A stretch of DNA of 64,000 bases from JALZAI01 sp038207565 (GTDB lineage Bacteria; Actinomycetota; Actinomycetes; Mycobacteriales; Jatrophihabitantaceae): positions 62,001-126,000 of the forward strand of contig JBBQZQ010000001.1 of assembly GCA_038207565.1 (NCBI GenBank), read 5' to 3'. The notes beneath the pieces are model-generated. The model did not search any database and was not told the DNA's origin. It saw only the letters and a list, made by a program, of their open reading frames with translations. Every line of letters begins with the position of its first letter. The stretch's first letter is position 1. A program made the position numbers and the translations under genes. Positions 17,205-25,922 of this stretch are shown here, piece after piece.

Positions 17205-18094
17205 GTTGCCTCCGCCCGCTCCTTCAGTGCCAGCCGCACGGAATCCTCGTAGCCCATCCGCTCGAAGGGCACGATCTGTTCGATCGAGTGATCGCGGACG
17301 ATGACCTCGTTGGTCATCGACGCGACGAGGTTGTGCGCGGTGGCGTAGTCGACGTCGGTAACCAGGGCCAACCAGTGCGACGACAGGCCGGGCGACAGCA
17401 GCGGCACATCGAAGTGCGGCAATCGCTTGCCCTTGACCTTCGCGGCCAGAATGAGCATGTCCATGTAGCGCAGCACGTCCGGGCCGCCGATCTCGAACAC
17501 CTTGCCGGATGCGTCCGGATGATCGAGCACCCCGACCAGGTACCGAACGACGTCGGGCAGCGCGATGGGCTGGGTGCGGGTCTTGACCCACTTCGGGGTG
17601 ATCATCACGGGCAGGTGGTCGACGAGCTGGCGGGTGATCTCCCAAGAGATACCGCCGTGCCCGACCACCACGGCCGCGCGCAGGACCGTGACCGGCACCC
17701 CGGCCACCCCGAGCAGCTGCTCCACCTGACGCCGCGAGCGCAGGTGCGCCGACAGCGCCCCGTCATCGACCCCGAGCCCGCCCAGGTAGACGATGCGCTC
17801 GACGCCCGCGTCCGCGGCCGCGCCGCCGAAGTTCAGGGCCGCCTCAGCGTCCTTCTCCTCGAAGTCGTCGGAGGCCAGCGAGTGGACGAGGTAGTAGGCG
17901 ACGTCCACGCCCTGCATGACCGGGGCGAGACTGGCTGCGTCCTCGACATCGGCCTTGATCGGCTTGCCGGCTCCGCCGTAGGTGTCCGGGTGGCGGGTCA
18001 TCGCGTGAACCTCGTGGCCGGCGTCGACGAGGGCGCGGGCGAGGTGCGATCCGACGAACCCGGAGGCGCCGGTCACGAGCACGGTCTTCGACAT
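17201..18094 (-). CDS. NAD(P)-binding atypical SDR/NmrA-like protein
   Basis: This 297-residue protein starts with V-L-V-T-G-A-S-G-F-V-G-S-H-L-A and has the atypical-SDR layout: Y-Y-L-V-H-S-L near residue 66, I-V-Y-L-G-G-L-G, and the C-terminal F-E-I-G-G-P-D-V-L-R-Y-M-D-M. It lacks a Y-x3-K active site, so it may be a regulator or reductase of the NmrA/complex-I NDUFA9 type. It is coupled to the CPBP protease gene by a 4-bp overlap, suggesting a joint membrane-related job. Confidence 0.82.
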   Translation of the reverse strand: MSKTVLVTGASGFVGSHLARALVDAGHEVHAMTRHPDTYGGAGKPIKADVEDAASLAPVMQGVDVAYYLVHSLASDDFEEKDAEAALNFGGAAADAGVERIVYLGGLGVDDGALSAHLRSRRQVEQLLGVAGVPVTVLRAAVVVGHGGISWEITRQLVDHLPVMITPKWVKTRTQPIALPDVVRYLVGVLDHPDASGKVFEIGGPDVLRYMDMLILAAKVKGKRLPHFDVPLLSPGLSSHWLALVTDVDYATAHNLVASMTNEVIVRDHSIEQIVPFERMGYEDSVRLALKERAEAT

Positions 18095-18220
18095 GGCTCC
18101 ATCTTGCCCAGATCGCCCGGCAGTCTTAGCGGGAAGCGATGCAAGGCGCAGTGACCGGCGACACTCGCTGCGTCCGGGATCTGCATCAACGGCAGAGGCG
18201 AACGTGACCCCCGGCGCGCC

Positions 18221-18280
18221 CAGGTGTCAGCCGAGGTGTCAGCCCAGGTGTCAGCCCAGGTGTCAGCCCACGTGTCGGCC
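18221..18280. repeat. Five tandem 12-bp repeats at the end of the reductase gene
   Basis: The unit CAGGTGTCAGCC repeats five times (18221, 18233, 18245, 18257, 18269) with 0-2 mismatches per copy. The last two copies overlap the 3' end of the leftward aldo/keto reductase, whose stop codon is at 18263-18265. On the leftward strand, readthrough would add Trp-Ala-Asp-Thr units. There are no spacers, so it is a minisatellite and not a CRISPR array. Confidence 0.88.
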
Positions 18281-19315
18281 GAGCAGGCTGAGGTCCGCGG
18301 CACTGAGGCGGTCGGCAGATGTCTTGGCCTGGTGCCAGTGCGGGTAGCGCAGCGGTTCGGCGCTCACGTCGTCCAGGCGCGCCACCTCGTCCACAGACAG
18401 AGTCAGCATTGCCGCGGCCAGGTTGTCGCTCAGCTGCTCCGTGGTGCGCGAACCGACGATCACCGAGGTCACCGCCGGCTTGCCGATGAGGTACGCGAGC
18501 GCGACCTGCGCCGCCGACACGCTGTGGGCCTCACCGATTTCGATCAGCACGTCGATCGTGTCGAAGAGCTTGTCCTCGTCGTGCACCGGTGGCTCGTCCC
18601 AGTCGCTGAGGTGCCGGCTGCCCGCGGGCGCGTCGGTACCGCGGCGGTACTTGCCCGAGAGCAGTCCGCCGGCGATCGGGCTCCAGATCAGAATGCCGAG
18701 ACCCTGGTCCAGGGACACCGGCACCAGCTCGGTCTCGGCGTCGCGAGCCTGTAGCGAGTAATAGATCTGCTGGCTGACGAAGCGCTGGTAGCCGAGCCGC
18801 TCGGACACACCGAGCGCCTTCATCAGCTGCCAGCCCGCGTAATTCGAGGCCCCGAGGTAGCGGACCTTGCCCGACTGCACCAGCGAGTCCAACGCGCTCA
18901 GCGTCTCCTCGAGCGGGGTCTGGCCGTCCCACTCGTGCACCTGGTACAGGTCGATGTAGTCGGTGCCCAGCCGGCGCAGGCTCGCCTCGGCACCGCGGAT
19001 GACGTGGTGGCGTGACAGGCCCGCATCGTTGGGGCCCTCGCCCATCGGCATGCGAACCTTCGTCGCCAGCAGGACTTCGTCACGGTCCTTGCCGAGCGCC
19101 GCGCCCACGATCTCCTCCGACAGGCCTTCGGAGTAGACGTCCGCAGTATCGATGAGGTTCACGCCGGCGTCGCGAGCTATCGCGATCTGCTCGCGCGCCC
19201 CGTCGACGTCGATCTGACCGACTGAGGCCGCCCATCCGGTGCCGCCGAAGCCCATTGTTCCGAGCGTGATTGTCGAGACCCGCAGTCCCGAGTGTCCGAG
19301 CTGGCGATATTCCAT
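18263..19315 (-). CDS. Aldo/keto reductase
   Basis: The 350-residue protein is a typical bacterial aldo/keto reductase. Asp in D-T-A-D-V-Y-S-E-G, the Tyr four residues later, Lys in A-T-K-V-R and His in Y-Q-V-H-E-W form the catalytic tetrad, and S-V-I-V-G-S-R-T near the C terminus binds NADPH phosphate. It reduces aldehydes or ketones of unknown identity. Its last codons run into a 12-bp tandem repeat, and the final L-L-G-R-H-V-G may be repeat-derived. It is 24 bp downstream of the MFS gene on the same strand and may share its transcript. Confidence 0.9.
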   Translation of the reverse strand: MEYRQLGHSGLRVSTITLGTMGFGGTGWAASVGQIDVDGAREQIAIARDAGVNLIDTADVYSEGLSEEIVGAALGKDRDEVLLATKVRMPMGEGPNDAGLSRHHVIRGAEASLRRLGTDYIDLYQVHEWDGQTPLEETLSALDSLVQSGKVRYLGASNYAGWQLMKALGVSERLGYQRFVSQQIYYSLQARDAETELVPVSLDQGLGILIWSPIAGGLLSGKYRRGTDAPAGSRHLSDWDEPPVHDEDKLFDTIDVLIEIGEAHSVSAAQVALAYLIGKPAVTSVIVGSRTTEQLSDNLAAAMLTLSVDEVARLDDVSAEPLRYPHWHQAKTSADRLSAADLSLLGRHVG

Positions 19316-19339
19316 GCTGTCCAGCCTAGGGGGCGGTAG

Positions 19340-20599
19340 TCAGTCGCCTACGGCGCTGCCGACCCTCGCCGGCTCGTCGAAACGGTGTGCCGGCTCGCGA
19401 GCGGGCTGCGGCCCGCTTACGGCCAGGACGACGAGGGAGAGGACGACGACGCCGAGACCGTAGACGTAGGTGGTGTGCAGCAGGCCGAAGTGGGTTGCTG
19501 CGAATCCGGCGGCGACTGCGGGAATGCTGAACGCGAGATAGCCCACGACATAGACGCTGGCGAAGAATTCGCCGCGCTCGTCGGGTTCGGGCAATACCGA
19601 AAGGGTGCGGATCGACCCGATCATCGATCCCCCGAGGCCCAGGCCCCCGACTGTCGAGCCGAGGACGAACAGCAGCAGCGAGTCGGCGCGCAGTCCGCCC
19701 AGGGTGACGGCGATCCCCACGATCAGGCCGATCGAGCCGAGCTTCGTGCTGCGCAGCGGTGAGGTGTCGCGCAGCGCGAAGCCGGCGACCGTGCCGGCGG
19801 CGCACACGGCGACCACGATCAGGCCGGCATCGAAACGATTGGTGACGCCGAACTGCGCTCCGGCGACGGACACCAGCAGTGAGAGGGTCAGCCCCATCTG
19901 CGCCCAGGGTGCGAACAACGATGGCGTAGAGCGCAGGAACGCGCCGCGGATGGGCCGGGCGATCCGCACTCGCGGGAGCAGGGAGCGCAGCGCGCCGGCG
20001 CGGGGTCGGTCGGACTCCGGAGCGAACGCGATCAGCACTACGAGCGCGACGAGGGCGATGCCCACGACGACGTACACGAGCACGGTCGGGTCGGGCCCCC
20101 ACTCCGCGAAGGCCCCGGCGATGAGCGCGCCCATGCCGAGTCCGAAGCTCGGGACGAGCGCGTTGAGCAGGGTGGCCAGCCGCTCGCGTCCCTGCGGCGC
20201 GAGTTCGACGATGCCGGCGCTCAGCGTGCCGATAGCCGCACCAGCGGCCAGGCCCTGCATGACGCGCGCTGCGTAGAGCCAGCCGACGCCCTGCGCGCCG
20301 GCGAACACGGCCATGCTCGCGGCCAGCATCGCGAGCGCACCGATGAGGACCGGCCGCCGTCCGACGAAGTCCGACAGGCCGCCGACGGTGAGCAGCGACG
20401 CCAGCAGCGCGAGCGCGTACACCCCGAAGATCACCGTCAAGGTCGACGTCGGGAAGTGCCACTTCGATTGGTAGACGACATAGAGCGGGGACGGCGTGCT
20501 GGCCGCGATCATGAGGGTCAAGTACGCGGCGACCACGACCCAGAAGGTTGCGGTGCGCGACAGGTGCGGCAGGCGGGCCCGGCTGGCAGGAGCGGACAT
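19340..20599 (-). CDS. MFS transporter
   Basis: The 419-residue protein has about twelve hydrophobic helices and the MFS motif A between helices 2 and 3 (G-G-L-S-D-F-V-G-R-R-P). It is most like drug/metabolite exporters. It stands between a TetR regulator (68 bp upstream) and an aldo/keto reductase (24 bp downstream), all leftward, which suggests an inducible efflux and detoxification operon. Confidence 0.87.
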   Translation of the reverse strand: MSAPASRARLPHLSRTATFWVVVAAYLTLMIAASTPSPLYVVYQSKWHFPTSTLTVIFGVYALALLASLLTVGGLSDFVGRRPVLIGALAMLAASMAVFAGAQGVGWLYAARVMQGLAAGAAIGTLSAGIVELAPQGRERLATLLNALVPSFGLGMGALIAGAFAEWGPDPTVLVYVVVGIALVALVVLIAFAPESDRPRAGALRSLLPRVRIARPIRGAFLRSTPSLFAPWAQMGLTLSLLVSVAGAQFGVTNRFDAGLIVVAVCAAGTVAGFALRDTSPLRSTKLGSIGLIVGIAVTLGGLRADSLLLFVLGSTVGGLGLGGSMIGSIRTLSVLPEPDERGEFFASVYVVGYLAFSIPAVAAGFAATHFGLLHTTYVYGLGVVVLSLVVLAVSGPQPAREPAHRFDEPARVGSAVGD

Positions 20600-20666
20600 G
20601 CAGGTCTCCGTGATGTTCGGATCGGGCGGCGCGGTCAGGCGCCGAAGGTGACTCCGGTGACGGCAG

Positions 20667-21239
20667 TCAGGCGGTGAGCAGGTGGTCGTATACCGCGAAG
20701 AAGCCGTCCATCGCGGCGGGCGACTTGCTGACCTTGGTGCGGGTCACGACGCCTTCCCAAGCATTGACGAGGAACGGCCCGAGCAGGTCGGGATCGTGCT
20801 GCGCTCCCAACTCGCCGGTGGCGCGGGCGTCGCGCAGCAGTTCGGCCGCCGCCGCGCTGCGGAACGCGAGGCTGGCCTCGACCTCGGCGCGCACTGCCGG
20901 GCTGAGGTCGCCGAGTTCGGAACCCATATTGCCGAGCAGACACCCGCGCGTGTAACCGTTGCTGGCGAGGGCATCGCGCTGCGCCTGGAAACGTCGGCGC
21001 AGCCGGATGAGGGGCGGCAGGTCGGCGTCGTCGCTCGTCCGCCAGACCGAGCCCTGGACGTAGTGGCGCAGCGCTTCGACGGCGAGGTCTTCCTTGCTTT
21101 CGAAATGGTTGTAGAACGAGCCCTTCGGCACGCCTGCGGCCTTGGTGATGTCCTCGACCGAGCAATTGTGGAACCCGCGGGTGTGGAACTGCTCCAGGGC
21201 AGAGTCGACGATCTGGGGACGGACGCTCGGACGGGCCAT
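20667..21239 (-). CDS. TetR family regulator
   Basis: The 190-residue protein has an N-terminal TetR DNA-binding domain (S-V-E-D-I-T-K-A-A-G-V-P-K-G-S-F-Y-N-H-F) and a C-terminal ligand domain with the conserved G-C-L-L-G-N-M-G-S-E-L. That C-terminal motif is typical of the AcuR/NemR-like group, which often senses electrophiles or toxic carbonyl compounds. I chose ATG 21239, since the domain starts there; an extension to 21290 would cover the palindrome at 21249-21260. It probably controls the MFS and reductase genes downstream and perhaps the SDR gene upstream. Confidence 0.88.
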   Translation of the reverse strand: MARPSVRPQIVDSALEQFHTRGFHNCSVEDITKAAGVPKGSFYNHFESKEDLAVEALRHYVQGSVWRTSDDADLPPLIRLRRRFQAQRDALASNGYTRGCLLGNMGSELGDLSPAVRAEVEASLAFRSAAAAELLRDARATGELGAQHDPDLLGPFLVNAWEGVVTRTKVSKSPAAMDGFFAVYDHLLTA

Positions 21240-21248
21240 GCATTCAAT

Positions 21249-21260
21249 ATGACCGGTCAT
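21249..21260. promoter_or_regulatory. Palindromic operator candidate
   Basis: ATGACCGGTCAT is a perfect 12-bp palindrome set within AT-richer sequence (the flanks read TTCAAT and CTTAGATT). It lies 10 bp upstream of the TetR start codon, where an autoregulatory operator is expected. The match is by position and symmetry only. Confidence 0.6.
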
Positions 21261-21356
21261 CTTAGATTTCGCCAACCTTATGTGAGCCATTTCATGAGCC
21301 GTCCAGGGAGCTGCGGCGATCGCGTCTGCGGCGGGTACTGCGCGGGGTGTCGACGG

Positions 21357-22187
21357 TCAGGATGGCGTGCCGTGGGCGGCGATGGACACCGGCTCCCACT
21401 CGTGCCAGGTGGCCAGGCGTGACTCGTAGTCCTTTTCGGCAAGTGCGAGCGGGCCGTCGCCGAAGAAAATTCGCAACGGGGGCTCGTCGGCGTCCACGAT
21501 CTGCAGCACAGCGTCACGGGTGGCGACGGGATCGCCCGGCGATACCGTGCGGCTGGCGCGGGCGCGTTGTGCCTGCTCGCGCACCGGCTCGTACGCGGGC
21601 AGCGGCTCGGCGTGCCGCGCGGACGGTCCGGCCCAGTCGGTGGCGTACCCGGTGGGCTCGATGACGGTGACAGTGATGCCGAAGCCGGCGACTTCCTGGG
21701 CCAGCGCCTGGCTGAGGCCTTCCAATGCCCATTTCGACGCGTGGTACATCCCGATGTTGGGGAATGCAGTGATGCCCCCGATCGAGGACACCTGCAGGAT
21801 GCGCCCGGACCCCTGCTCGCGCATGATCGGCAGCGCCGCCTGGGTGACCCAGAGGGCGCCGAACAGATTGGTGTCGATCTGCTCTCGGGCGTCGGCCTCG
21901 CTGAGCTCCTCGACCATGCCGAACTGTCCGTAGCCGGCGTTGTTCACGAGGATGTCGAGGCGCCCGAAACGGGCATGCGCCTGCTGCACCGCGGCGAACA
22001 CGGCCGCGCGATCGGTGACGTCAAGTCGCAGGGGCAGCAGCACGTCACCGAACTTCGCGGCGAGATCGTCCAACGTGGACGTCTCGCGTGCGGTGGCGGC
22101 GACGGTGTCACCGCGCTCCAGAGCGGCGATTGCCCATTCGCGGCCGAAGCCGCGGGACGCGCCGGTGATGAACCAGGTCTTGGGCAT
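21357..22187 (-). CDS. Short-chain dehydrogenase/reductase
   Basis: The 276-residue protein is a classical SDR with T-G-A-S-R-G-F-G at 8-15, N-N-A-G-Y-G near 83, and the active site V-S-S-I-G-G plus Y-H-A-S-K. The long C-terminal segment resembles the retinol dehydrogenase-like 'cP2' SDRs found in actinobacteria. Substrate is unknown. It sits 118 bp upstream of the TetR gene on the same strand, so it may or may not be in that regulon. Confidence 0.9.
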   Translation of the reverse strand: MPKTWFITGASRGFGREWAIAALERGDTVAATARETSTLDDLAAKFGDVLLPLRLDVTDRAAVFAAVQQAHARFGRLDILVNNAGYGQFGMVEELSEADAREQIDTNLFGALWVTQAALPIMREQGSGRILQVSSIGGITAFPNIGMYHASKWALEGLSQALAQEVAGFGITVTVIEPTGYATDWAGPSARHAEPLPAYEPVREQAQRARASRTVSPGDPVATRDAVLQIVDADEPPLRIFFGDGPLALAEKDYESRLATWHEWEPVSIAAHGTPS

Positions 22188-22299
22188 GGTCTAGCTCCTC
22201 AGCGGGTGCGGATCGGCGCGCGCACGCAAGTCCGCGCGCCCTCTTCCGAGGGGAACGCGACCGGACGGCGCGGTATGCCCGCTGAGGCAGAATCCAGGA

Positions 22300-22473
22300 T
22301 CAGACCTGGGCGTGGGTCAAGCTGGCGACTGTAATCTTGGCCGTAGCGCAGATGCACTTTCGGGTCATGGCATTCGTGCGCGTGGCGGTGCAGTAGCGGT
22401 CAGCGATCCGGTCGTGGCTTGCCAGCGAGTGCGAACAGACGTCGCAGATCTGGTCGGTAGCGTTGGTAGTCAT
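22300..22473 (-). CDS. RGCVC-like small Cys-rich protein
   Basis: This 57-residue protein reads I-C-D-V-C-S-H-S-L-A-S-H-D-R-I-A-D-R-Y-C-T-A-T, then M-T-R-K-C-I-C. The C-x2-C, H-D-R-I-A-x-R-Y-C and terminal K-C-I-C pattern matches the small actinobacterial RGCVC family, with G replaced by K. Five Cys and two His residues suggest a bound zinc. Start ATG 22473; upstream in-frame sequence is unrelated. Function is unknown; homologues often sit near secondary-metabolism genes. Confidence 0.62.
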   Translation of the reverse strand: MTTNATDQICDVCSHSLASHDRIADRYCTATRTNAMTRKCICATAKITVASLTHAQV

Positions 22474-22591
22474 CAAGGGACCTGACTCCGCGGCAGTGCG
22501 CGGCCGAGGCGAACTCCCGGTCCGGCGCGTGTTCGTGACGATCCGCGCTCGAGAAGAACCTGAGACTCCCTGAGCATACGCTCCGGCGTCG

Positions 22592-22646
22592 CTCCGATCG
22601 TGGTTCTTTTCCCCCGCCTCAGGCGGGTAAAGAACCACGATCGGAG
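22592..22646 (-). terminator. Large 18-bp inverted repeat
   Basis: CTCCGATCGTGGTTCTTT (22592-22609) pairs perfectly with AAAGAACCACGATCGGAG (22629-22646), and the centre holds a second short hairpin (CCCGCCT/AGGCGGG). It lies six bases downstream of the hydrolase-glycosyltransferase stop codon, on the leftward transcript. It looks like a terminator, although no clear U-tract follows; a protein-binding site or a folded RNA is the alternative. Confidence 0.7.
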
Positions 22647-22651
22647 TCGGG

Positions 22652-24757
22652 TCAGAGCAACTCGGCGAGCAGTTTCGCCGCACGGGCGGCGCCATCGGTC
22701 TCGACGGGCAGGTACCGCGGCGTGGTCCCGATCAGCTTGCCGATCTCGCCCGCCAAGCGCTCGGGAGTGGCGTCATCCCATTCCACACAGGTCCCGGCGC
22801 CGTAGCGCGAGAGCCGGTGCCGCACGTGGATGTTCTGCTCGAAGTGGTGCCGCAGCGGGACATAGACGAAGGGCCGGCCGGCGGCAGTGAGTTCCATCGT
22901 CGTCGTCAACCCGCCCTGCACGAGGGCGACGTCGGCAGCAGCCATCCGTCGGTGCAGGTCCGGGAGCATGCCGTGTATCTCGACACCGCAAGTCTGCGGC
23001 AAGGAGCGAGGATCGATGCGCGGTCCGGCGACCACGATCATCCGCAATGACGGGCACTGCTCGCGCGCCAGCGGGTAGGCGGCGATCGCGCGGCGGAGCA
23101 GGTGCACCCCGACCCCGCTGCCGCCGACGGCGACGACACATACCGGTTCGGCGCCGTACCCGAACTCCGCGCGCAGGGCCTCTCGATCGGCGATGTCGGC
23201 GGGGTCGAATCCGGTGACGTAGCCGGTGTAGGAGTAGTGCGCCGACGTCCAGTCGCGAATCGAGGGGAGGTTCGCCCCGAACGACTCGTCCACCACGTCC
23301 TCGCGCTCGCCGACGAACAACGCGCGGTCGCGGATGCGGGGCAGTCGCGCCACGTGCTCGAGCATCTCCGCGTTGTAGTCGGCGGTCAGCGCGGCCTCAC
23401 GAGCACCGCCGTCGGTGTTGGGCAGCCACCCGACGAAGTCGGTCAGCCACGCGTAGGCGGACTGCTTGAGCCGGGGGTTCTCGTACAGGAAGTGGTCAAG
23501 CTCCCACGCCTCGTCACCGACCCACAGGTCGTAGTCGTCCTGCTCGACCACATCCCGGAACACCATGAAGTTGGCGAGGAGAATCTCGTCCATCTCGCGG
23601 ATCGCCTGGAAGGCATGCAGATCGTGCTCACCGGCGACGGACTCGATGTGCGCGATTTCGCTCGACAGCCACGCCGAGGCGGGGTGGACCCGCTCGCCGC
23701 AACGCAGCAACCAGTCGGCCAGCGGTCGTTGCGCGAGCCAGTCGACCTGCACGTCGGGCTGCTGCCGGCGCAGCTGTTCGACGATCGCCAGATCGCGGCG
23801 GGTGTGCCCCAGGCCGATCGGTGACGAGAGGTAGAGGACGCGCCGATCGCGCCGGCGGAGTGTCGGGTGCCGCCGAAGTGCCGGCGCGGGCAGGACCCGC
23901 TCCAGAAAGTCGCGGATCGCCAGGTTCACCGTGACTGGTTCGCGGGCCATCGGCAAATGCCCCGCCCCGGTGAGGGTCAGCATGTCGGCGCCGACCGCTT
24001 CGGCCAGGATCTCGCCTCGCTGCAGGGGCTGGCACTGGTCACCGTCGCCGTGGATCACCAGCGTGGGGCACTTCACCTGCGCGAGCAAAGCGCGAGTCTT
24101 CGCCTCGTCCGCAACGCAGATCGGCGCGTCGTGGTCCGCATTCAGGACCTCAGGCGTTGTCTGCAGCGCCCACGCCACGCAGTCCTCCCACTGCTTGGAC
24201 GAGTGTGGTTCGACCAGCAACTCCCGGAAGAAGAACTCGACGAAGTCACGGTAATGGCGCACGCGGTAATGCCGGTTGTCCTTCGCCCAGCCCTCGTCGG
24301 TCTCGGGTTCGGCATCGAAGTCCCACCTCGCACGGAACGGGTGCGGTGGGGTGACGAACGGCACCAGCGGCGCCAAGGCGACGACCCCACGCACCCGGTC
24401 GGGATGGTGCGCGGCGAGCACCAGGCTTATCCACGCCGAGGCGCAGAGCCCGACGAGCACCGCGGATTCGACGCCCAGCTCGTCCATCACGGCGATCGTG
24501 TCGCCCGCCAGCGCGACATCGGCGTAGGCGGCCGGGTCGGTAGGCCGACCCGACCGCCCGTTCCCCCGCGGATCGACGGTGATCACCCGTGCGTGCCGGG
24601 CCAGGTAGGGCACCTGCAGCTTCCAGGCGCGCGACTCGACGACCGGGTTGATCGGCGGGAACACCACCACCCGATCACCCGAACCGAAGACCTCGTAGGC
24701 GATGTCGACGCCGTCGCGGTCGAGGTGGCGGGTCAGCTCGGGTTCAAGTGCGCGCAT
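22652..24757 (-). CDS. Alpha/beta hydrolase fused to GT-B glycosyltransferase
   Basis: The 701-residue protein has two parts. Residues 1-285 are an alpha/beta hydrolase with D-P-R-G-N-G-R-S-G at about 62-70, a nucleophile elbow G-L-C-A-S at 103-107 that places Cys105 where Ser is usual, the acid D in H-G-D-G-D-Q, and H in G-A-G-H-L-P-M. Residues 300-701 are a GT-B glycosyltransferase: S-S-P-I-G-L-G-H-T-R-R-D-L at its start and Q-G-G-L-T-T-T-M-E-L near 625, the donor-binding region of MurG/GT1-like enzymes. The start is ATG 24757, close to the first hydrolase strand. The methyltransferase lies 13 bp upstream on the same strand, so they form an operon. Confidence 0.83.
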   Translation of the reverse strand: MRALEPELTRHLDRDGVDIAYEVFGSGDRVVVFPPINPVVESRAWKLQVPYLARHARVITVDPRGNGRSGRPTDPAAYADVALAGDTIAVMDELGVESAVLVGLCASAWISLVLAAHHPDRVRGVVALAPLVPFVTPPHPFRARWDFDAEPETDEGWAKDNRHYRVRHYRDFVEFFFRELLVEPHSSKQWEDCVAWALQTTPEVLNADHDAPICVADEAKTRALLAQVKCPTLVIHGDGDQCQPLQRGEILAEAVGADMLTLTGAGHLPMAREPVTVNLAIRDFLERVLPAPALRRHPTLRRRDRRVLYLSSPIGLGHTRRDLAIVEQLRRQQPDVQVDWLAQRPLADWLLRCGERVHPASAWLSSEIAHIESVAGEHDLHAFQAIREMDEILLANFMVFRDVVEQDDYDLWVGDEAWELDHFLYENPRLKQSAYAWLTDFVGWLPNTDGGAREAALTADYNAEMLEHVARLPRIRDRALFVGEREDVVDESFGANLPSIRDWTSAHYSYTGYVTGFDPADIADREALRAEFGYGAEPVCVVAVGGSGVGVHLLRRAIAAYPLAREQCPSLRMIVVAGPRIDPRSLPQTCGVEIHGMLPDLHRRMAAADVALVQGGLTTTMELTAAGRPFVYVPLRHHFEQNIHVRHRLSRYGAGTCVEWDDATPERLAGEIGKLIGTTPRYLPVETDGAARAAKLLAELL

Positions 24758-24770
24758 GGTGCTCAGCGTC

Positions 24771-25832
24771 CTACGGCCGCGCCTCGTACACCAGATTGAA
24801 CGGTGTCTCGGCGACGCGCTGGAACCGGGTGAATCCCGCGTCGGTGACGACGCGCCGGATCGCCGCCTCGCCCGCCTGGGCGCCCAGCGTGTACCCACCG
24901 GACTGCGACATCGCGTTCGGCAGGCACAGGAACATCGAGAAGTTGTAGTACACGCGGCCCACCGGGTTCAGGTTGTCGTTGGGGTCGTCCTGCGCGAACG
25001 GCTCCACGATCATCCAGGTGCCGTCGGGTGCCAGTGCTTCGCGCACGTGCTTGGCCGCGGCGAGCGGATCCCCCATGTCGTGGAGGCAGTCGAACGTCGT
25101 CACCAGGTCGTAGTCGTGACCCGCGAAGGTCTGCGCGCTGGCGACCTCGAAGCCGGCCCGTTCGGTGACGCCCGCGTCGGCGGCACGTTTACGGGCCAGC
25201 TCGATCGATTCGTCGTGGTAGTCCGAACCGGTGACGTGCGAGTTCGGGTAGTGCTGCGCGAGCAGCACCGTCGACGAACCGAGCCCACACCCGATGTCGG
25301 CAACGCGGGCGCCGGAGCGCAATTTCGCCTCGACGTCCTCCAGCGCCGGGATCCAGCTCGCCACCAGGTTTCCGACGTAGCCGGGACGGAAGAACTGCTC
25401 ACAGCCGATGAAAACGTCGTCGTCGTGTTCGTGCCACCCGATGCCCGCTCCGGTGCGCATCGCGTGGGTCAGCCGCGGCTCTGCACGCAGCGCTCCGAGG
25501 GCCAGCACGAACGCGCCCGGAAGGTACAGCGGGCCGTCGGGGTCGCTCAGCGCGAACGCCTGCTCCGCTGTCAGCGAGTACGTCTCGCGGTCGGCCGGGC
25601 CCTCACTCACGACGTACCCACCCGCCGCCTGGCCGCGCAACCACTCCGTGAGGTAGCGCGGATTCGTGTCGGTGCGTTGCGCCAGCTCGGGCGCGGTCGC
25701 GGGTCCTTCGGCGAGAGCGCGATAGAGGCCCAGGTGGTGCCCGACGACCACATTGCCCGCGGCGACCGTCGCCCCCAGGTCGCCAACGAAACGGCCCAGG
25801 AACTCCATCAACTTGTCTTGATCGACTGCCAT
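24771..25832 (-). CDS. Class I SAM-dependent methyltransferase
   Basis: The 353-residue protein has an N-terminal winged-helix-like dimerisation region (A-L-A-E-G-P-A-T-A-P-E-L-A-Q-R-T) and a Rossmann methyltransferase domain with the SAM motif V-A-D-I-G-C-G-L-G-S-S near residue 170 and F-D-C-L-H-D-M-G-D-P after it. The arrangement is that of small-molecule O-methyltransferases and of Rv-type actinobacterial methyltransferases. The acceptor is unknown. It is 13 bp from the hydrolase-glycosyltransferase gene, so the pair may decorate one metabolite or lipid. Confidence 0.85.
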   Translation of the reverse strand: MAVDQDKLMEFLGRFVGDLGATVAAGNVVVGHHLGLYRALAEGPATAPELAQRTDTNPRYLTEWLRGQAAGGYVVSEGPADRETYSLTAEQAFALSDPDGPLYLPGAFVLALGALRAEPRLTHAMRTGAGIGWHEHDDDVFIGCEQFFRPGYVGNLVASWIPALEDVEAKLRSGARVADIGCGLGSSTVLLAQHYPNSHVTGSDYHDESIELARKRAADAGVTERAGFEVASAQTFAGHDYDLVTTFDCLHDMGDPLAAAKHVREALAPDGTWMIVEPFAQDDPNDNLNPVGRVYYNFSMFLCLPNAMSQSGGYTLGAQAGEAAIRRVVTDAGFTRFQRVAETPFNLVYEARP

Positions 25833-25922
25833 CGTGTCCTCCTCGATAGTGGCTTCCTACGATCAGGACGAGAGAATGGCTGGCGCCATTGCAGCGGCGT
25901 TGCAGTGCGCCGGCAGCTCAGC

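Noticed and set aside
18221..18280. CRISPR-like array
   Set aside because: The units are 12 bp and directly adjacent without spacers; no cas gene is present.
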